Of a stretch of DNA of 64,000 nt, positions 1-8,761 are shown piece after piece. Each line of letters starts with the position of its first letter. Positions within the stretch are counted from its first letter, which is position 1. The position numbers and the translations under genes are program-made. The notes under the pieces are model-generated. The model did no database searches. It was not told the DNA's origin and worked only from the letters and a program-made list of their open reading frames with translations. The stretch is from Barnesiella sp. (GTDB taxonomy: Bacteria; Bacteroidota; Bacteroidia; Bacteroidales; Muribaculaceae), in contig JAAVFD010000023.1 in the NCBI GenBank assembly GCA_014800945.1, positions 84,795-148,794 on the forward strand, read 5' to 3'.

Positions 1-1
1 G

Positions 2-1501
2 GTAATCCAGGATCTGGGAGGAAGGATACCTCCGAGAGATAAAGATCTTGAGGAAGCAGTGCTCGGAGCACTTATGCTTGAAAAAGATGCATACACTATT
101 GTTTGTGATCTTCTGAAGCCGGAGTGTTTCTACGAACCGGCCCACAGTAAGATTTATGAAGCGATACAGCACCTCGGGGCGGCGCAGAAACCTATCGATA
201 TGCTTACTGTTACCGAACAGCTTCGACTTGACGGAAATCTTGATGAAGTTGGAGGACCGGTTTATATAAGTGAACTAACTTCAAGGGTGCTCAGCGGTGC
301 CAACGTTGAATATCATGCACGAATTGTTGCGCAGAAATATCTTGCCAGAGAACTCATTTCATTTGCATCAGAAATAGAGAGCAAGGCTTTTGACGAAAGC
401 AATGATGTTGATGATCTTCTTCAGGCTGCCGAGGGTAAGCTATTTGAAATTTCTCAGAGAAATGTAAAGAAAGATGTTACACAGATTGACCCCGTAATCG
501 GTCAGGCTATTATACAGATTCAGGCGAGTGCCAATAGGGCTTCCGGTTTGAGCGGACTGGAAAGTGGATACCACGAACTTGATAAGCTCACTTCCGGATG
601 GCAGAACTCAGACCTGATTATTATTGCTGCTCGTCCTGCAATGGGTAAAACAGCTTTTGTGCTGTCAATGGCTAAGAATATGGCTGTTACATATAATACC
701 CCTATTGCGATTTTCTCTCTTGAAATGTCAAACCTGCAGCTTGTAAACCGTTTGATAAGTAATGTGTGTGAACTCGGTGGCGAAAAAATTAAAAGCGGTC
801 AGCTTACCCCGGTGGAATGGGACCAGCTGATGAGTAGAATTAAGAAACTGTACGGTGCGCCACTGTATATCGATGACACTCCCTCTCTTTCTATTTTTGA
901 ACTCCGCACAAAAGCGCGCCGCCTTGTAAGGGAGCACGATGTGAAATTCATCATCATTGACTATTTGCAGCTAATGAATGCATCTGGTATGAGATTCGGA
1001 AGCCGTGAGCAGGAGGTGAGTATGATTTCGCGTTCGCTCAAGCAGCTTGCCAAGGAACTCAACATCCCCATTGTAGCCCTCTCGCAGCTTAACCGAAGTG
1101 TTGAAAGCCGAGGTAAAGATGATGATAAGAACGGAAAACGCCCTCAGTTGAGTGACCTCCGTGAGAGTGGTGCCATTGAGCAGGATGCCGATATCGTTTG
1201 CTTTATTCACCGTCCTGAATACTACTTACGCTCAGATGTTGATTCAGAAGGTAATGATATAAGAGGTCTTGCGGAATTCATTGTGGCTAAACACCGTAGT
1301 GGTAAGGTTGACGATGTTAAAATGCGGTTTAGAAAAGAATTTGCTCGTTTTGAAAACTGGGATGAGAGCCCGGTTATGATGGCATCTTCAGTAGGAAGCA
1401 GAATGAATAGTGGAGCGGCTGATTCTGTTGGAGTTTCCTCTTTTGAAGGTGGCACTGCTGATTTTCTTTCCGGCCCGAGTGATGAAACACCACCTTTTTA
1501 A
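2..1501 (+). CDS. dnaB: Replicative DNA helicase DnaB (5' end outside window)
   Basis: This is the hexameric helicase that unwinds DNA at the replication fork. The reading frame is open from base 2, and residues before the first GTG (PPRDKDLEEAVLGALM) match the conserved DnaB N-terminus, so the true start lies upstream of the window. An N-terminal primase-interacting domain is followed by the RecA-like ATPase domain with Walker A ARPAMGKTAF near visible residue 210. Further DnaB motifs are FIIIDYLQLM (Walker B), VALSQLNR and LRESGAIEQDAD. The C-terminus is a low-complexity Ser/Gly tail ending in DETPPF. No intein or insertion is seen. No clear terminator follows, and 116 bp separate it from the next gene. 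Confidence 0.96.
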   Translation, partial: VIQDLGGRIPPRDKDLEEAVLGALMLEKDAYTIVCDLLKPECFYEPAHSKIYEAIQHLGAAQKPIDMLTVTEQLRLDGNLDEVGGPVYISELTSRVLSGANVEYHARIVAQKYLARELISFASEIESKAFDESNDVDDLLQAAEGKLFEISQRNVKKDVTQIDPVIGQAIIQIQASANRASGLSGLESGYHELDKLTSGWQNSDLIIIAARPAMGKTAFVLSMAKNMAVTYNTPIAIFSLEMSNLQLVNRLISNVCELGGEKIKSGQLTPVEWDQLMSRIKKLYGAPLYIDDTPSLSIFELRTKARRLVREHDVKFIIIDYLQLMNASGMRFGSREQEVSMISRSLKQLAKELNIPIVALSQLNRSVESRGKDDDKNGKRPQLSDLRESGAIEQDADIVCFIHRPEYYLRSDVDSEGNDIRGLAEFIVAKHRSGKVDDVKMRFRKEFARFENWDESPVMMASSVGSRMNSGAADSVGVSSFEGGTADFLSGPSDETPPF

Positions 1502-1617
1502 TATATTTGTAAGTGGTTGCGAAGATTATGATATAATATTAAAATTAGTTAAAATTGAAAACCATATTTAACGAACCGTTGTTCAACTTATAAACAAATT
1601 TAATTCATCAACAAGTT

Positions 1618-2691
1618 ATGAAAAAAGTTCTATTACTTCTCGCCCTCGCGCTCGGTTGCACGACGGCTTTCGCCCAAAATCTTGATAAGAACGAAGCAAA
1701 GCAGCTAAAGGCTTTCCTTACCCAGACATCAGAAAAAGGCACAACCAACGCTCAAGAGCTTAAGGTTTCAGATATCAAATCACTCGGAGCTATTGAAGGT
1801 GTTACCGTTGTTAACGGTCACGTGACCGCTATTGAGTGGAAAGATAAAAAACTCGCAGGTAACCTTGCACTGAATGGTTTCAGCCAGCTCGCTAAAGTTG
1901 ATGTTAGCCGCAATAAACTAACAGGATTTGCAGTAACCAATGCTCCCGCTCTTACACAAGTTAATGCCTCACGTAATGTTCTCGGCACATTTGATATCAC
2001 CGGATGTCCTGAAATTACCGAGCTTACTCTTTACAAAAACCGTCTGAGTGATGTTAATCTCGGTGCGGATGTATTTACCAAAACTGCGAAACTCAAAAAG
2101 CTTAACGTAAGCAATAACCTTTTTGTTGATCTTAATGTTAGCGGTGTTACAAGCCTTCAGACTCTTAACTGTCAAGGCAACAACCTCGAAACACTTATGA
2201 TTACCGGTTGCACAGGTCTTAAGAACCTATACTGCGGATACAATAAGCTTACAAGCCTTAATCTCGCAGGTGTTGAAAATCTTCAGAACCTTAACCTTGA
2301 CGATAACGAAATCTCTACAATGATAGTGTCCGGTCTTCCCCAGCTCAGCACTCTCATCTGCTCAGATAATAATATGGTCACACTCAGCCTTCGCGACTGT
2401 AAGAACCTTTTCGACTTGGTTTGCTCTTACAATGACCTTACCACTCTCGATGTAACTCAGTGCCCCAACCTACAGTTCGTGGACTGCTCTTACAACGACC
2501 TCACCAGTCTGACACTTTCAAGCCAGTACTTCCTCCAGCGTCTGCTTTGCAACAACAACCAGCTCACAACTCTTGATGTTTCTTTCGACCAGGCTCTGGT
2601 ATATGTTAACTGCCGTTACAACCAGATTATTGACCTCCGCACAGAAGCTTGCCCCAACCTTCGCATGGTGGCTTGCCAGTGGAACTACTAA
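1618..2691 (+). CDS. Secreted cysteine-containing leucine-rich-repeat protein
   Basis: The 357-residue protein starts with a signal peptide (MKKVLLLLALALGCTTAFAQ), so it is exported to the periplasm or surface. From about residue 85 to the end it is built of roughly 21-residue leucine-rich repeats of the form LxxLxCxxNxLTxLDVSxCPxL, many with Cys at the same repeat position (LNCQGN, LICSDN, LVCSYN, FVDCSYN, LLCNNN, YVNCRYN). This resembles the internalin/BspA-like LRR proteins of gut Bacteroidales, which usually bind other proteins. No type IX C-terminal domain, lipobox or membrane anchor is visible after the repeats. It is a single-gene unit closed by a strong terminator; the ligand is unknown. 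Confidence 0.85.
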   Translation: MKKVLLLLALALGCTTAFAQNLDKNEAKQLKAFLTQTSEKGTTNAQELKVSDIKSLGAIEGVTVVNGHVTAIEWKDKKLAGNLALNGFSQLAKVDVSRNKLTGFAVTNAPALTQVNASRNVLGTFDITGCPEITELTLYKNRLSDVNLGADVFTKTAKLKKLNVSNNLFVDLNVSGVTSLQTLNCQGNNLETLMITGCTGLKNLYCGYNKLTSLNLAGVENLQNLNLDDNEISTMIVSGLPQLSTLICSDNNMVTLSLRDCKNLFDLVCSYNDLTTLDVTQCPNLQFVDCSYNDLTSLTLSSQYFLQRLLCNNNQLTTLDVSFDQALVYVNCRYNQIIDLRTEACPNLRMVACQWNY

Positions 2692-2716
2692 TAATCTGCT
2701 GACATAAACGAATAGC

Positions 2717-2758
2717 CCGCGGGGCGCTGACTCCAAGTCTGCGTCCCGCGGTTTTTTT
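2717..2758 (+). terminator. Rho-independent terminator of the LRR gene
   Basis: The arms CCGCGGGGCGC (2717-2727) and GCGTCCCGCGG (2741-2751) pair over 11 bp with one G:U, followed by seven T. The T-run also supplies a TTTG 19 bp before the lepA -7 box. Confidence 0.9.
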
Positions 2759-2786
2759 GCACACACAGCATTTTTGACTAATTTTG
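2756..2786 (+). promoter_or_regulatory. Bacteroidetes-type promoter of lepA
   Basis: TAATTTTG at 2779-2786 matches the -7 box TAnnTTTG, and TTTG at 2756-2759 lies 19 bp upstream as a -33 box. The terminator tail of the previous gene and this promoter overlap. Confidence 0.6.
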
Positions 2787-2816
2787 CACCGCAAACAAAT
2801 TGAAAATATTTTTTAG

Positions 2817-4604
2817 ATGAAGAATATTAGAAACTTCTGCATCATTGCTCATATAGATCATGGCAAGAGTACACTTGCTGATAGACTCCTTGAATACACA
2901 GACACTGTGGCGGCTAAAGATTTACAGGCACAAGTGCTTGATGATATGGAGTTGGAGCGTGAACGAGGCATAACGATTAAAAGCCACGCCATTCAGATGG
3001 ATTATACCCTTGAAGGCGAACGTTATGCGCTTAATCTGATTGACACTCCGGGGCATGTTGACTTTTCTTATGAAGTTTCACGTAGCATCGCTGCTTGTGA
3101 AGGCGCACTTCTGATTGTTGATGCTTCACAGGGTATTCAGGCACAGACAATTTCCAATCTGTACATGGCTATTGACAATAATCTTGAAATTATACCCGTA
3201 ATAAACAAGATTGACCTCGATAGCGCCAAGCCTGAGGAGGTTGAAGACCAGATTATTGATTTGCTCGGATGTGACCGGGAGGATATTATTAGGGCAAGCG
3301 GCAAAACCGGAGCCGGAGTGCCTGAGATTCTTGAGGCAATTATTAAGAGAGTACCTGCTCCGGTCGGCGACCCACATGCCCCTCTTCAGGCGCTGATATT
3401 TGACTCCGTTTTTAATCCGTTCCGTGGTATCATCGCATATTTTAAGATTGTTAACGGCACTATTCGCAAAAATGACTTTGTCAAGTTTGTGTCAACAGGC
3501 AAGGAATATCATGCAGATGAAATAGGGGTGCTCAAAATGCAGATGTCACCTCGGGCTGAATTGTCCGCAGGTAATGTAGGCTATATTATTTCCGGCATCA
3601 AAACTTCTCGCGAAGTAAAAGTGGGTGATACCATTACCCACGTTGAGCGTCCGTGCACTGAAGCTATTGACGGATTTGAAGAGGTGAAACCCATGGTGTT
3701 TGCCGGTGTTTATCCCATTGAGACCGAAGATTTTGAAAATCTCAGAGCTTCTCTTGAAAAACTACAGCTGAATGATGCATCACTCACTTTCCAACCGGAG
3801 AGCTCCGCTGCTCTCGGTTTTGGATTCCGTTGCGGATTCCTCGGATTGCTTCACATGGAAATTATTCAGGAGCGACTTGGTAGGGAATTCGATATGGATG
3901 TTATTACAACAGTTCCTAACGTGTCATATCGGGTTTATGACAAACGTGGCACGATGACCGAGGTACACAACCCTTCCGGTCTGCCTGATGCAACGCTGAT
4001 TGACCATATTGAAGAGCCTTATATCCGTGCTTCCATAATTACTGCTGCTGAGTTTATCGGACCTATAATGACACTTTGTCTCGGTAAAAGAGGCATTCTT
4101 GTGAAACAGGAATATATTTCCGGCAATCGAATGGAAATGATTTTCGATATGCCGCTCGGAGAAATTGTTATAGATTTTTATGATAAGCTTAAAAGCATAT
4201 CTAAAGGATATGCCTCATTTGACTATCACCTGCACGATTTCCGTGAATCAAAACTTGTGAAACTCGATATCCTCCTCAACGGAGAGAGTGTTGACGCACT
4301 CAGCACATTGACTCATGCAGACAACGCCGTGACTTTCGGACGCCGTATGTGTGAGAAACTAAAGGAGCTTATCCCGCGTCAGCAGTTCGACATAGCTATC
4401 CAGGCTGCCATTGGAGCCAAAATCATAGCTCGCGAAACCATCAAGGCGGTAAGAAAAGATGTCACCGCAAAATGTTATGGTGGTGATATATCGCGTAAAC
4501 GCAAACTTCTGGAAAAGCAGAAAAAAGGTAAAAAGCGCATGAAACAGATCGGTTCTGTTGAAGTGCCGCAAAAAGCGTTTCTTGCTGTCCTCAAACTTGA
4601 CTGA
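2817..4604 (+). CDS. lepA: Elongation factor 4 (LepA), ribosome back-translocase GTPase
   Basis: LepA is a translational GTPase that binds the ribosome and remodels stalled or mis-translocated complexes. At 595 residues it is full length. G1 is AHIDHGKST (residues 10-18), the switch II motif DTPGH is near 75, and NKID near 130. These are followed by EF-G-like domains II, III and V and the LepA-specific C-terminal domain with the basic stretch [18 protein letters not shown] near residue 560. The start at 2817 matches the family start ([18 protein letters not shown]). It has its own promoter and a hairpin after the stop. Confidence 0.97.
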   Translation: MKNIRNFCIIAHIDHGKSTLADRLLEYTDTVAAKDLQAQVLDDMELERERGITIKSHAIQMDYTLEGERYALNLIDTPGHVDFSYEVSRSIAACEGALLIVDASQGIQAQTISNLYMAIDNNLEIIPVINKIDLDSAKPEEVEDQIIDLLGCDREDIIRASGKTGAGVPEILEAIIKRVPAPVGDPHAPLQALIFDSVFNPFRGIIAYFKIVNGTIRKNDFVKFVSTGKEYHADEIGVLKMQMSPRAELSAGNVGYIISGIKTSREVKVGDTITHVERPCTEAIDGFEEVKPMVFAGVYPIETEDFENLRASLEKLQLNDASLTFQPESSAALGFGFRCGFLGLLHMEIIQERLGREFDMDVITTVPNVSYRVYDKRGTMTEVHNPSGLPDATLIDHIEEPYIRASIITAAEFIGPIMTLCLGKRGILVKQEYISGNRMEMIFDMPLGEIVIDFYDKLKSISKGYASFDYHLHDFRESKLVKLDILLNGESVDALSTLTHADNAVTFGRRMCEKLKELIPRQQFDIAIQAAIGAKIIARETIKAVRKDVTAKCYGGDISRKRKLLEKQKKGKKRMKQIGSVEVPQKAFLAVLKLD

Positions 4605-4621
4605 TTAGAAACATTTTTATA

Positions 4622-4650
4622 TTCCGGAAAAATCAACATTTTTTCCGGTT
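4622..4650 (+). terminator. Hairpin downstream of lepA
   Basis: CCGGAAAAA (4624-4632) and TTTTTCCGG (4640-4648) form a 9-bp stem just after lepA. No U-run follows, so termination is uncertain. Confidence 0.4.
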
Positions 4651-4692
4651 AAGTGTGATTTTATCAATATTATCTAACAAAAAGAAAAATAG

Positions 4693-6108
4693 ATGTCAAA
4701 CAACAATGCGTCGGTTGACTCTGTGAAAGAATCAACTACTCATCGACTTCCTTTCTATGCGGCACGTCAGGCTATTCGCCGCCATGCTTCAGGTGGTAAT
4801 ATTCTCATTTTTGTCACCTTGTTGGCTATGATTATTGCCAATATCCCGGCAATCAACCAGTATTATTTCGATTTTTGGAATCAGGAAATGCGTCTTCAGA
4901 TAGGCGATTTCAATGTATTCAGCCACAGTGGAGAGGCTATGTCTGTTCTTGAATTTATCAATGACGCGCTCATGGCGGTGTTCTTCTTCTCCATCGGTCT
5001 GGAAATCAAGCGTGAGGTTCTCGTTGGCGAACTTTCATCTTTCAGGCAGGCTCTCCTCCCGATAATGGGAGCGGTTGGTGGCATGATTATGCCCGTGGCA
5101 ATTTATTACATTATGAGCAAGGGTACTGATTATAGTGGTGGGGCTGCAATACCCATGGCTACTGACATTGCCTTTTCTCTCGGTGTGCTCACCATGCTTG
5201 GAAAAAGAGTTCCACTGAGTCTCAAAATTTTTCTCACGACTCTCGCAGTGGTTGATGATTTAGGCGGTATCATTGTGATAGCAGCCTTTTATTCAACTCA
5301 TATCGAATGGATTATGCTTCTTTATGCGGTAGGTATTCTTGCACTCCTTCTGCTTGGTAGTTCTATGAAAATTAAAAGTAAGATTTTCTATATTGGACTC
5401 GGGGGAGTGGTCTGGTTCCTGTTCCTTAATTCCGGAGTTCATCCCACTATTGCAGGAGTGCTGGTTGCATTCTGTGTTCCGGCAACACCGGTATTTGAGC
5501 CGCGCAAATATGTAAGGGCTATCAGAGTCTCCATTTCACACTTCAACACAGATGATGATGAGTCGCTTGCCGGTAGAACCATCCTTAGCAAGCAGCAGAT
5601 GAACTGGTTGAAGGAAATAGAAAGTGCGTCCGATAAAGTAATCTCACCGCTTCAGGACCTTGAAGACACCCTTCATCCTATAGTGAATAATTTCATAGTG
5701 CCGCTTTTTGCATTTGCCAACGCTGGTATTCTGCTCCTTGGACTTGACCCCGCATCTGTGATTGAGGGAATAAGCCTCGCTATTATTTTAGGTCTTGTTA
5801 TCGGCAAATTCTCCGGTATCCTGCTATTCTCCTGGCTCACTGTTAAATTCAAATTCGCTCCTATGCCCGACAGATCCAACTGGCTGATGATGGCTTCAGT
5901 GGCTATGCTCGGTGGTATTGGATTCACAGTGTCACTCTTCATTGCTAACCTCTCATTTGCAGGTATGGGAGCTCATGGAGCCGATCTGCTAAACCATGCC
6001 AAGCTCGGTATTGTTGTCGGCTCCGTTTTGTCTGGACTGCTCGGATTCATTTTGCTCCATCGCTTTTTGCCCAAAGAGAAAATAGACGAAGAGTCGGAGG
6101 CACAATAA
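4693..6108 (+). CDS. nhaA: Na+/H+ antiporter NhaA
   Basis: This inner-membrane antiporter expels Na+ in exchange for protons and controls cytoplasmic pH and salt. The 471-residue protein has about 11-12 hydrophobic segments and the family signature with the paired ion-binding aspartates in AVVDDLGGIIVIA near residue 195. FSIGLEIKREVLVGELS and MATDIAFSLGVL are other conserved NhaA blocks. Compared with E. coli NhaA (388 residues) it has a longer hydrophilic insertion around residues 270-325 and an acidic C-terminus (KEKIDEESEAQ), as in many Bacteroidetes homologues. It appears monocistronic and ends at a clear terminator. Confidence 0.95.
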   Translation: MSNNNASVDSVKESTTHRLPFYAARQAIRRHASGGNILIFVTLLAMIIANIPAINQYYFDFWNQEMRLQIGDFNVFSHSGEAMSVLEFINDALMAVFFFSIGLEIKREVLVGELSSFRQALLPIMGAVGGMIMPVAIYYIMSKGTDYSGGAAIPMATDIAFSLGVLTMLGKRVPLSLKIFLTTLAVVDDLGGIIVIAAFYSTHIEWIMLLYAVGILALLLLGSSMKIKSKIFYIGLGGVVWFLFLNSGVHPTIAGVLVAFCVPATPVFEPRKYVRAIRVSISHFNTDDDESLAGRTILSKQQMNWLKEIESASDKVISPLQDLEDTLHPIVNNFIVPLFAFANAGILLLGLDPASVIEGISLAIILGLVIGKFSGILLFSWLTVKFKFAPMPDRSNWLMMASVAMLGGIGFTVSLFIANLSFAGMGAHGADLLNHAKLGIVVGSVLSGLLGFILLHRFLPKEKIDEESEAQ

Positions 6109-6141
6109 GAGGCGATTCACATTAAAATATTCAAAATATCG

Positions 6142-6181
6142 ACTCCGGGAGAATTAAAAAGCTCTCGGAGTTTGTTTTTTT
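6142..6181 (+). terminator. Terminator of nhaA
   Basis: ACTCCGGGAG (6142-6151) and CTCTCGGAGT (6162-6171) pair over 10 bp with one G:U, followed by a T-rich tail (TTTGTTTTTTT). Confidence 0.85.
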
Positions 6182-6324
6182 ACATTTAAGTGTTAATTTT
6201 GACCCAAAATGTTAAAAATAGGCGTTTTTTAGTGGTAATGCCGTAACAATAACGCCATTAATGTTGTTAACATAATAAAGCTAAAAATAATATAATAATT
6301 CAAGGATTTATTTCCTTACATGAT

Positions 6325-7848
6325 ATGAAAAAATCAACAATTTGGTCAATAACTATTATCATGGCTCTTACATTTGCCGGGCTTCTTTATGTCCAGGTTA
6401 TGTATATGAAAAACATGATAAGGATGCGTGATGACCAATTCTCGGAAGGTGTAAAACGCAGCTTATATGCGGTCACTACATCACTTGAACAGGACGAAAC
6501 CAAATATTATATTGAAGAAGATATCGCTCAGATTGAAACTTCCGTTCTGCCTCGGTTCTCGGTAGGTGGCAAAGATCAGGGCGGTATTGAAATGTCATTC
6601 ACCACAGTGGATGGCGATCAAGGCTCACTTATTCTTAAAGGAGATCTTACCAAACTCGCCCCTCCCGGAGTATCGCTACAGGCTGTTGGTAAGCAACCGA
6701 CTATGCATGAAATTCTTAGAAACCAATACCTATATCAGCGTTCACTGCTTGATGAGGTGATTTTTAGAATGATCAGCCAGAGCAGCAACCGTCCTATAGC
6801 ACTGAGAGCAGACTCGGCAAGAGTGGCTACTTATCTTAGAATGGAGTTTGACAATAACGGACTCGAATTGCCATTTGAATTCGCGGTGGTAAACCGCACC
6901 GGTGCTGTTACCTACAAATCTCCCGGATATAATCCTCAGGAAGCGGGAGATGACAATATGTTTGTCCAGACCCTCTTCCCCAACGATGCTAAAAGCGCAA
7001 TGAATTATATAAAGGTGTATTTCCCGACTAAGCAGGACTATATTCTGTCCTCACTCAAATACATAATTCCCGCTTTTATACTCACATTTATACTCCTCGT
7101 AGTGTTTACATACACCATATTCCTCACTTTCAGGCAAAAGAAACTCACTGAAATGAAGAATGACTTTGTTAACAATATGACACACGAGTTCAAAACACCC
7201 ATCTCTACAATTTCACTCGCTGCCCAGATGCTCAATGACTCCTCCGTTAGAAAGAGTCAGAATATGCTTGAGCACATTTCAGGAGTAATAAATGAAGAAA
7301 CCAAACGACTCAGATTCCTTGTGGAGAAAGTGCTCCAGATGTCACTATTCGAGCGGCAGAAAGCAACACTCAAGCTTCAGGATATAGATGCAAATGTGGC
7401 TATTGCCAACATTGTGCACACATTTAAGATAAAGGTTGAAAAATACGGAGGAAAAATTGAGGCAGAGCTTAACGCGGAGCACTCAGTTGTGAATGTGGAT
7501 GAAATGCACTTCACAAACGTGCTGTTCAACCTCCTTGACAATGCTGTCAAATACCGTCGCGAGGATACACCGCTGAAACTCGTGGTGACAACACGAGATT
7601 TGGCAGCCGACAAAATTGAGATATCGGTGCAGGACAATGGCATCGGAATCAGAAAAGAAGACCTGCGCAAGATTTTTGAAAAATTCTATAGGGTTTCAAC
7701 AGGAAATGTCCACGATGTAAAAGGCTTTGGTCTCGGACTTGCCTATGTTCACAAAATGGTCAAGGAGCTCAAAGGTGAAATCACTGTTGAAAGCGAACTT
7801 AATTCCGGAACAAAATTTATAATAATATTACCAATAACTAAAAATTGA
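6325..7848 (+). CDS. rprX: Membrane sensor histidine kinase, RprX-like
   Basis: This is the sensor of a two-component system. The 507-residue protein has a first membrane segment (about residues 8-26), an extracytoplasmic region of about 220 residues, and a second segment (about 248-270). The HisKA domain carries the phosphoacceptor His in NNMTHEFKTPIST near residue 290. The HATPase domain shows the N box (NLLDNAVKY), G1 (QDNGIGI) and G2 (GFGLGLAYVH). Overall sequence and pairing resemble RprX of Bacteroides and Porphyromonas; the symbol is from similarity recalled, not searched. The response regulator gene starts 4 bp after the stop, so the two are co-transcribed. An inverted repeat GGCGTT/AACGCC (6221-6256) lies in the upstream region. 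Confidence 0.85.
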   Translation: MKKSTIWSITIIMALTFAGLLYVQVMYMKNMIRMRDDQFSEGVKRSLYAVTTSLEQDETKYYIEEDIAQIETSVLPRFSVGGKDQGGIEMSFTTVDGDQGSLILKGDLTKLAPPGVSLQAVGKQPTMHEILRNQYLYQRSLLDEVIFRMISQSSNRPIALRADSARVATYLRMEFDNNGLELPFEFAVVNRTGAVTYKSPGYNPQEAGDDNMFVQTLFPNDAKSAMNYIKVYFPTKQDYILSSLKYIIPAFILTFILLVVFTYTIFLTFRQKKLTEMKNDFVNNMTHEFKTPISTISLAAQMLNDSSVRKSQNMLEHISGVINEETKRLRFLVEKVLQMSLFERQKATLKLQDIDANVAIANIVHTFKIKVEKYGGKIEAELNAEHSVVNVDEMHFTNVLFNLLDNAVKYRREDTPLKLVVTTRDLAADKIEISVQDNGIGIRKEDLRKIFEKFYRVSTGNVHDVKGFGLGLAYVHKMVKELKGEITVESELNSGTKFIIILPITKN

Positions 7849-7852
7849 ATTT

Positions 7853-8560
7853 ATGGAAGACCGTTTACGTATCCTGCTTTGTGAGGATGATGAAAACCTC
7901 GGCATGCTGCTTAGAGAATATCTGCAGGAAAAAGGATATAACGCAGACCTCTACGCTGACGGAGAAAGTGGCTACAAAGCATTTCTCAAAGGTAAATATG
8001 ACCTTTGCGTGCTTGATGTCATGATGCCCAAAAAAGATGGATTTGCACTCGCAAGCGAAATTCGCACCATCAACTCGGAAGTTCCCATCATATTCCTCAC
8101 AGCAAAATCCCTAAAGGAAGATATTCTGGAAGGATTCAAGATTGGAGCCGACGATTACATCACTAAGCCATTCTCGATGGAGGAACTTTTATTCCGTATC
8201 GAGGCAATTCTTCGCCGTGTCAAAGGCAAAAAAGGCAAAGAAATTACAATGTACAAAATTGGTAAGTTCACATTTGACACTCAGAAACAGGTGCTTATGA
8301 TTGACGATAAAGTCAACAAACTTACCACCAAAGAGTCTGAGCTCCTCAGCCTTCTGTGCGCACACGTCAACGAAATACTTGAAAGAAACTTTGCCCTCAA
8401 GACTATCTGGATTGACGACAACTACTTCAACGCACGCAGCATGGACGTGTATATCACACGTCTCCGCAAATACCTCCGTGAAGATCCCTCAATCGAGATT
8501 ATCAACATCCACGGTAAAGGCTACAAACTCATCGCCCCAGAGCCCGAAACAGAAAAATAA
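7853..8560 (+). CDS. rprY: OmpR-family response regulator, RprY-like
   Basis: The 235-residue regulator has an N-terminal receiver domain with acidic residues EDDEN, the phosphoacceptor Asp in LCVLDVMMPKKDG near residue 55, and the conserved Thr/Lys (FLTAKS, ITKPFS). The C-terminal OmpR/PhoB winged-helix domain includes RSMDVYITRLRKYL and ends with IHGKGYKL. The N-terminal block LRILLCEDDENLGMLLREYL is very close to RprY of Bacteroides and Porphyromonas, which is linked to stress and membrane functions. It is translated from the same transcript as the kinase, 4 bp downstream, and a terminator follows. Confidence 0.88.
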   Translation: MEDRLRILLCEDDENLGMLLREYLQEKGYNADLYADGESGYKAFLKGKYDLCVLDVMMPKKDGFALASEIRTINSEVPIIFLTAKSLKEDILEGFKIGADDYITKPFSMEELLFRIEAILRRVKGKKGKEITMYKIGKFTFDTQKQVLMIDDKVNKLTTKESELLSLLCAHVNEILERNFALKTIWIDDNYFNARSMDVYITRLRKYLREDPSIEIINIHGKGYKLIAPEPETEK

Positions 8561-8580
8561 ACATACTACCCAATCACGCG

Positions 8581-8614
8581 AGTGGAGGCTGGAGACATCC
8601 CGCCTCCACTTTTT
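8581..8614 (+). terminator. Terminator of rprXY
   Basis: AGTGGAGGC (8581-8589) pairs perfectly with GCCTCCACT (8602-8610), followed by TTTT. It lies inside the longer open frame preceding porU, supporting the later porU start. Confidence 0.85.
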
Positions 8615-8761
8615 GTATTGTTGAAAATCGGGGAGGAGGTTGATTTGAATGGGATTTTTTTATTATATTTGTACTATACAGAAAAATATTCGGTGAGTTT
8701 AGACATAGTTAATTATAATAAGCGGGCAATAATCAAGTTTTTTGTGCGTTATGATTATGCA

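Noticed and set aside
6221..6256. GGCGTT/AACGCC inverted repeat upstream of rprX as an operator
   Set aside because: Only 6 bp per arm with a 24-bp spacer; too weak to call.
8582..8761. Upstream extension of porU to the first in-frame start
   Set aside because: The extension contains the rprXY terminator and lacks a signal peptide at its start; the ATG at 8762 begins a proper one.
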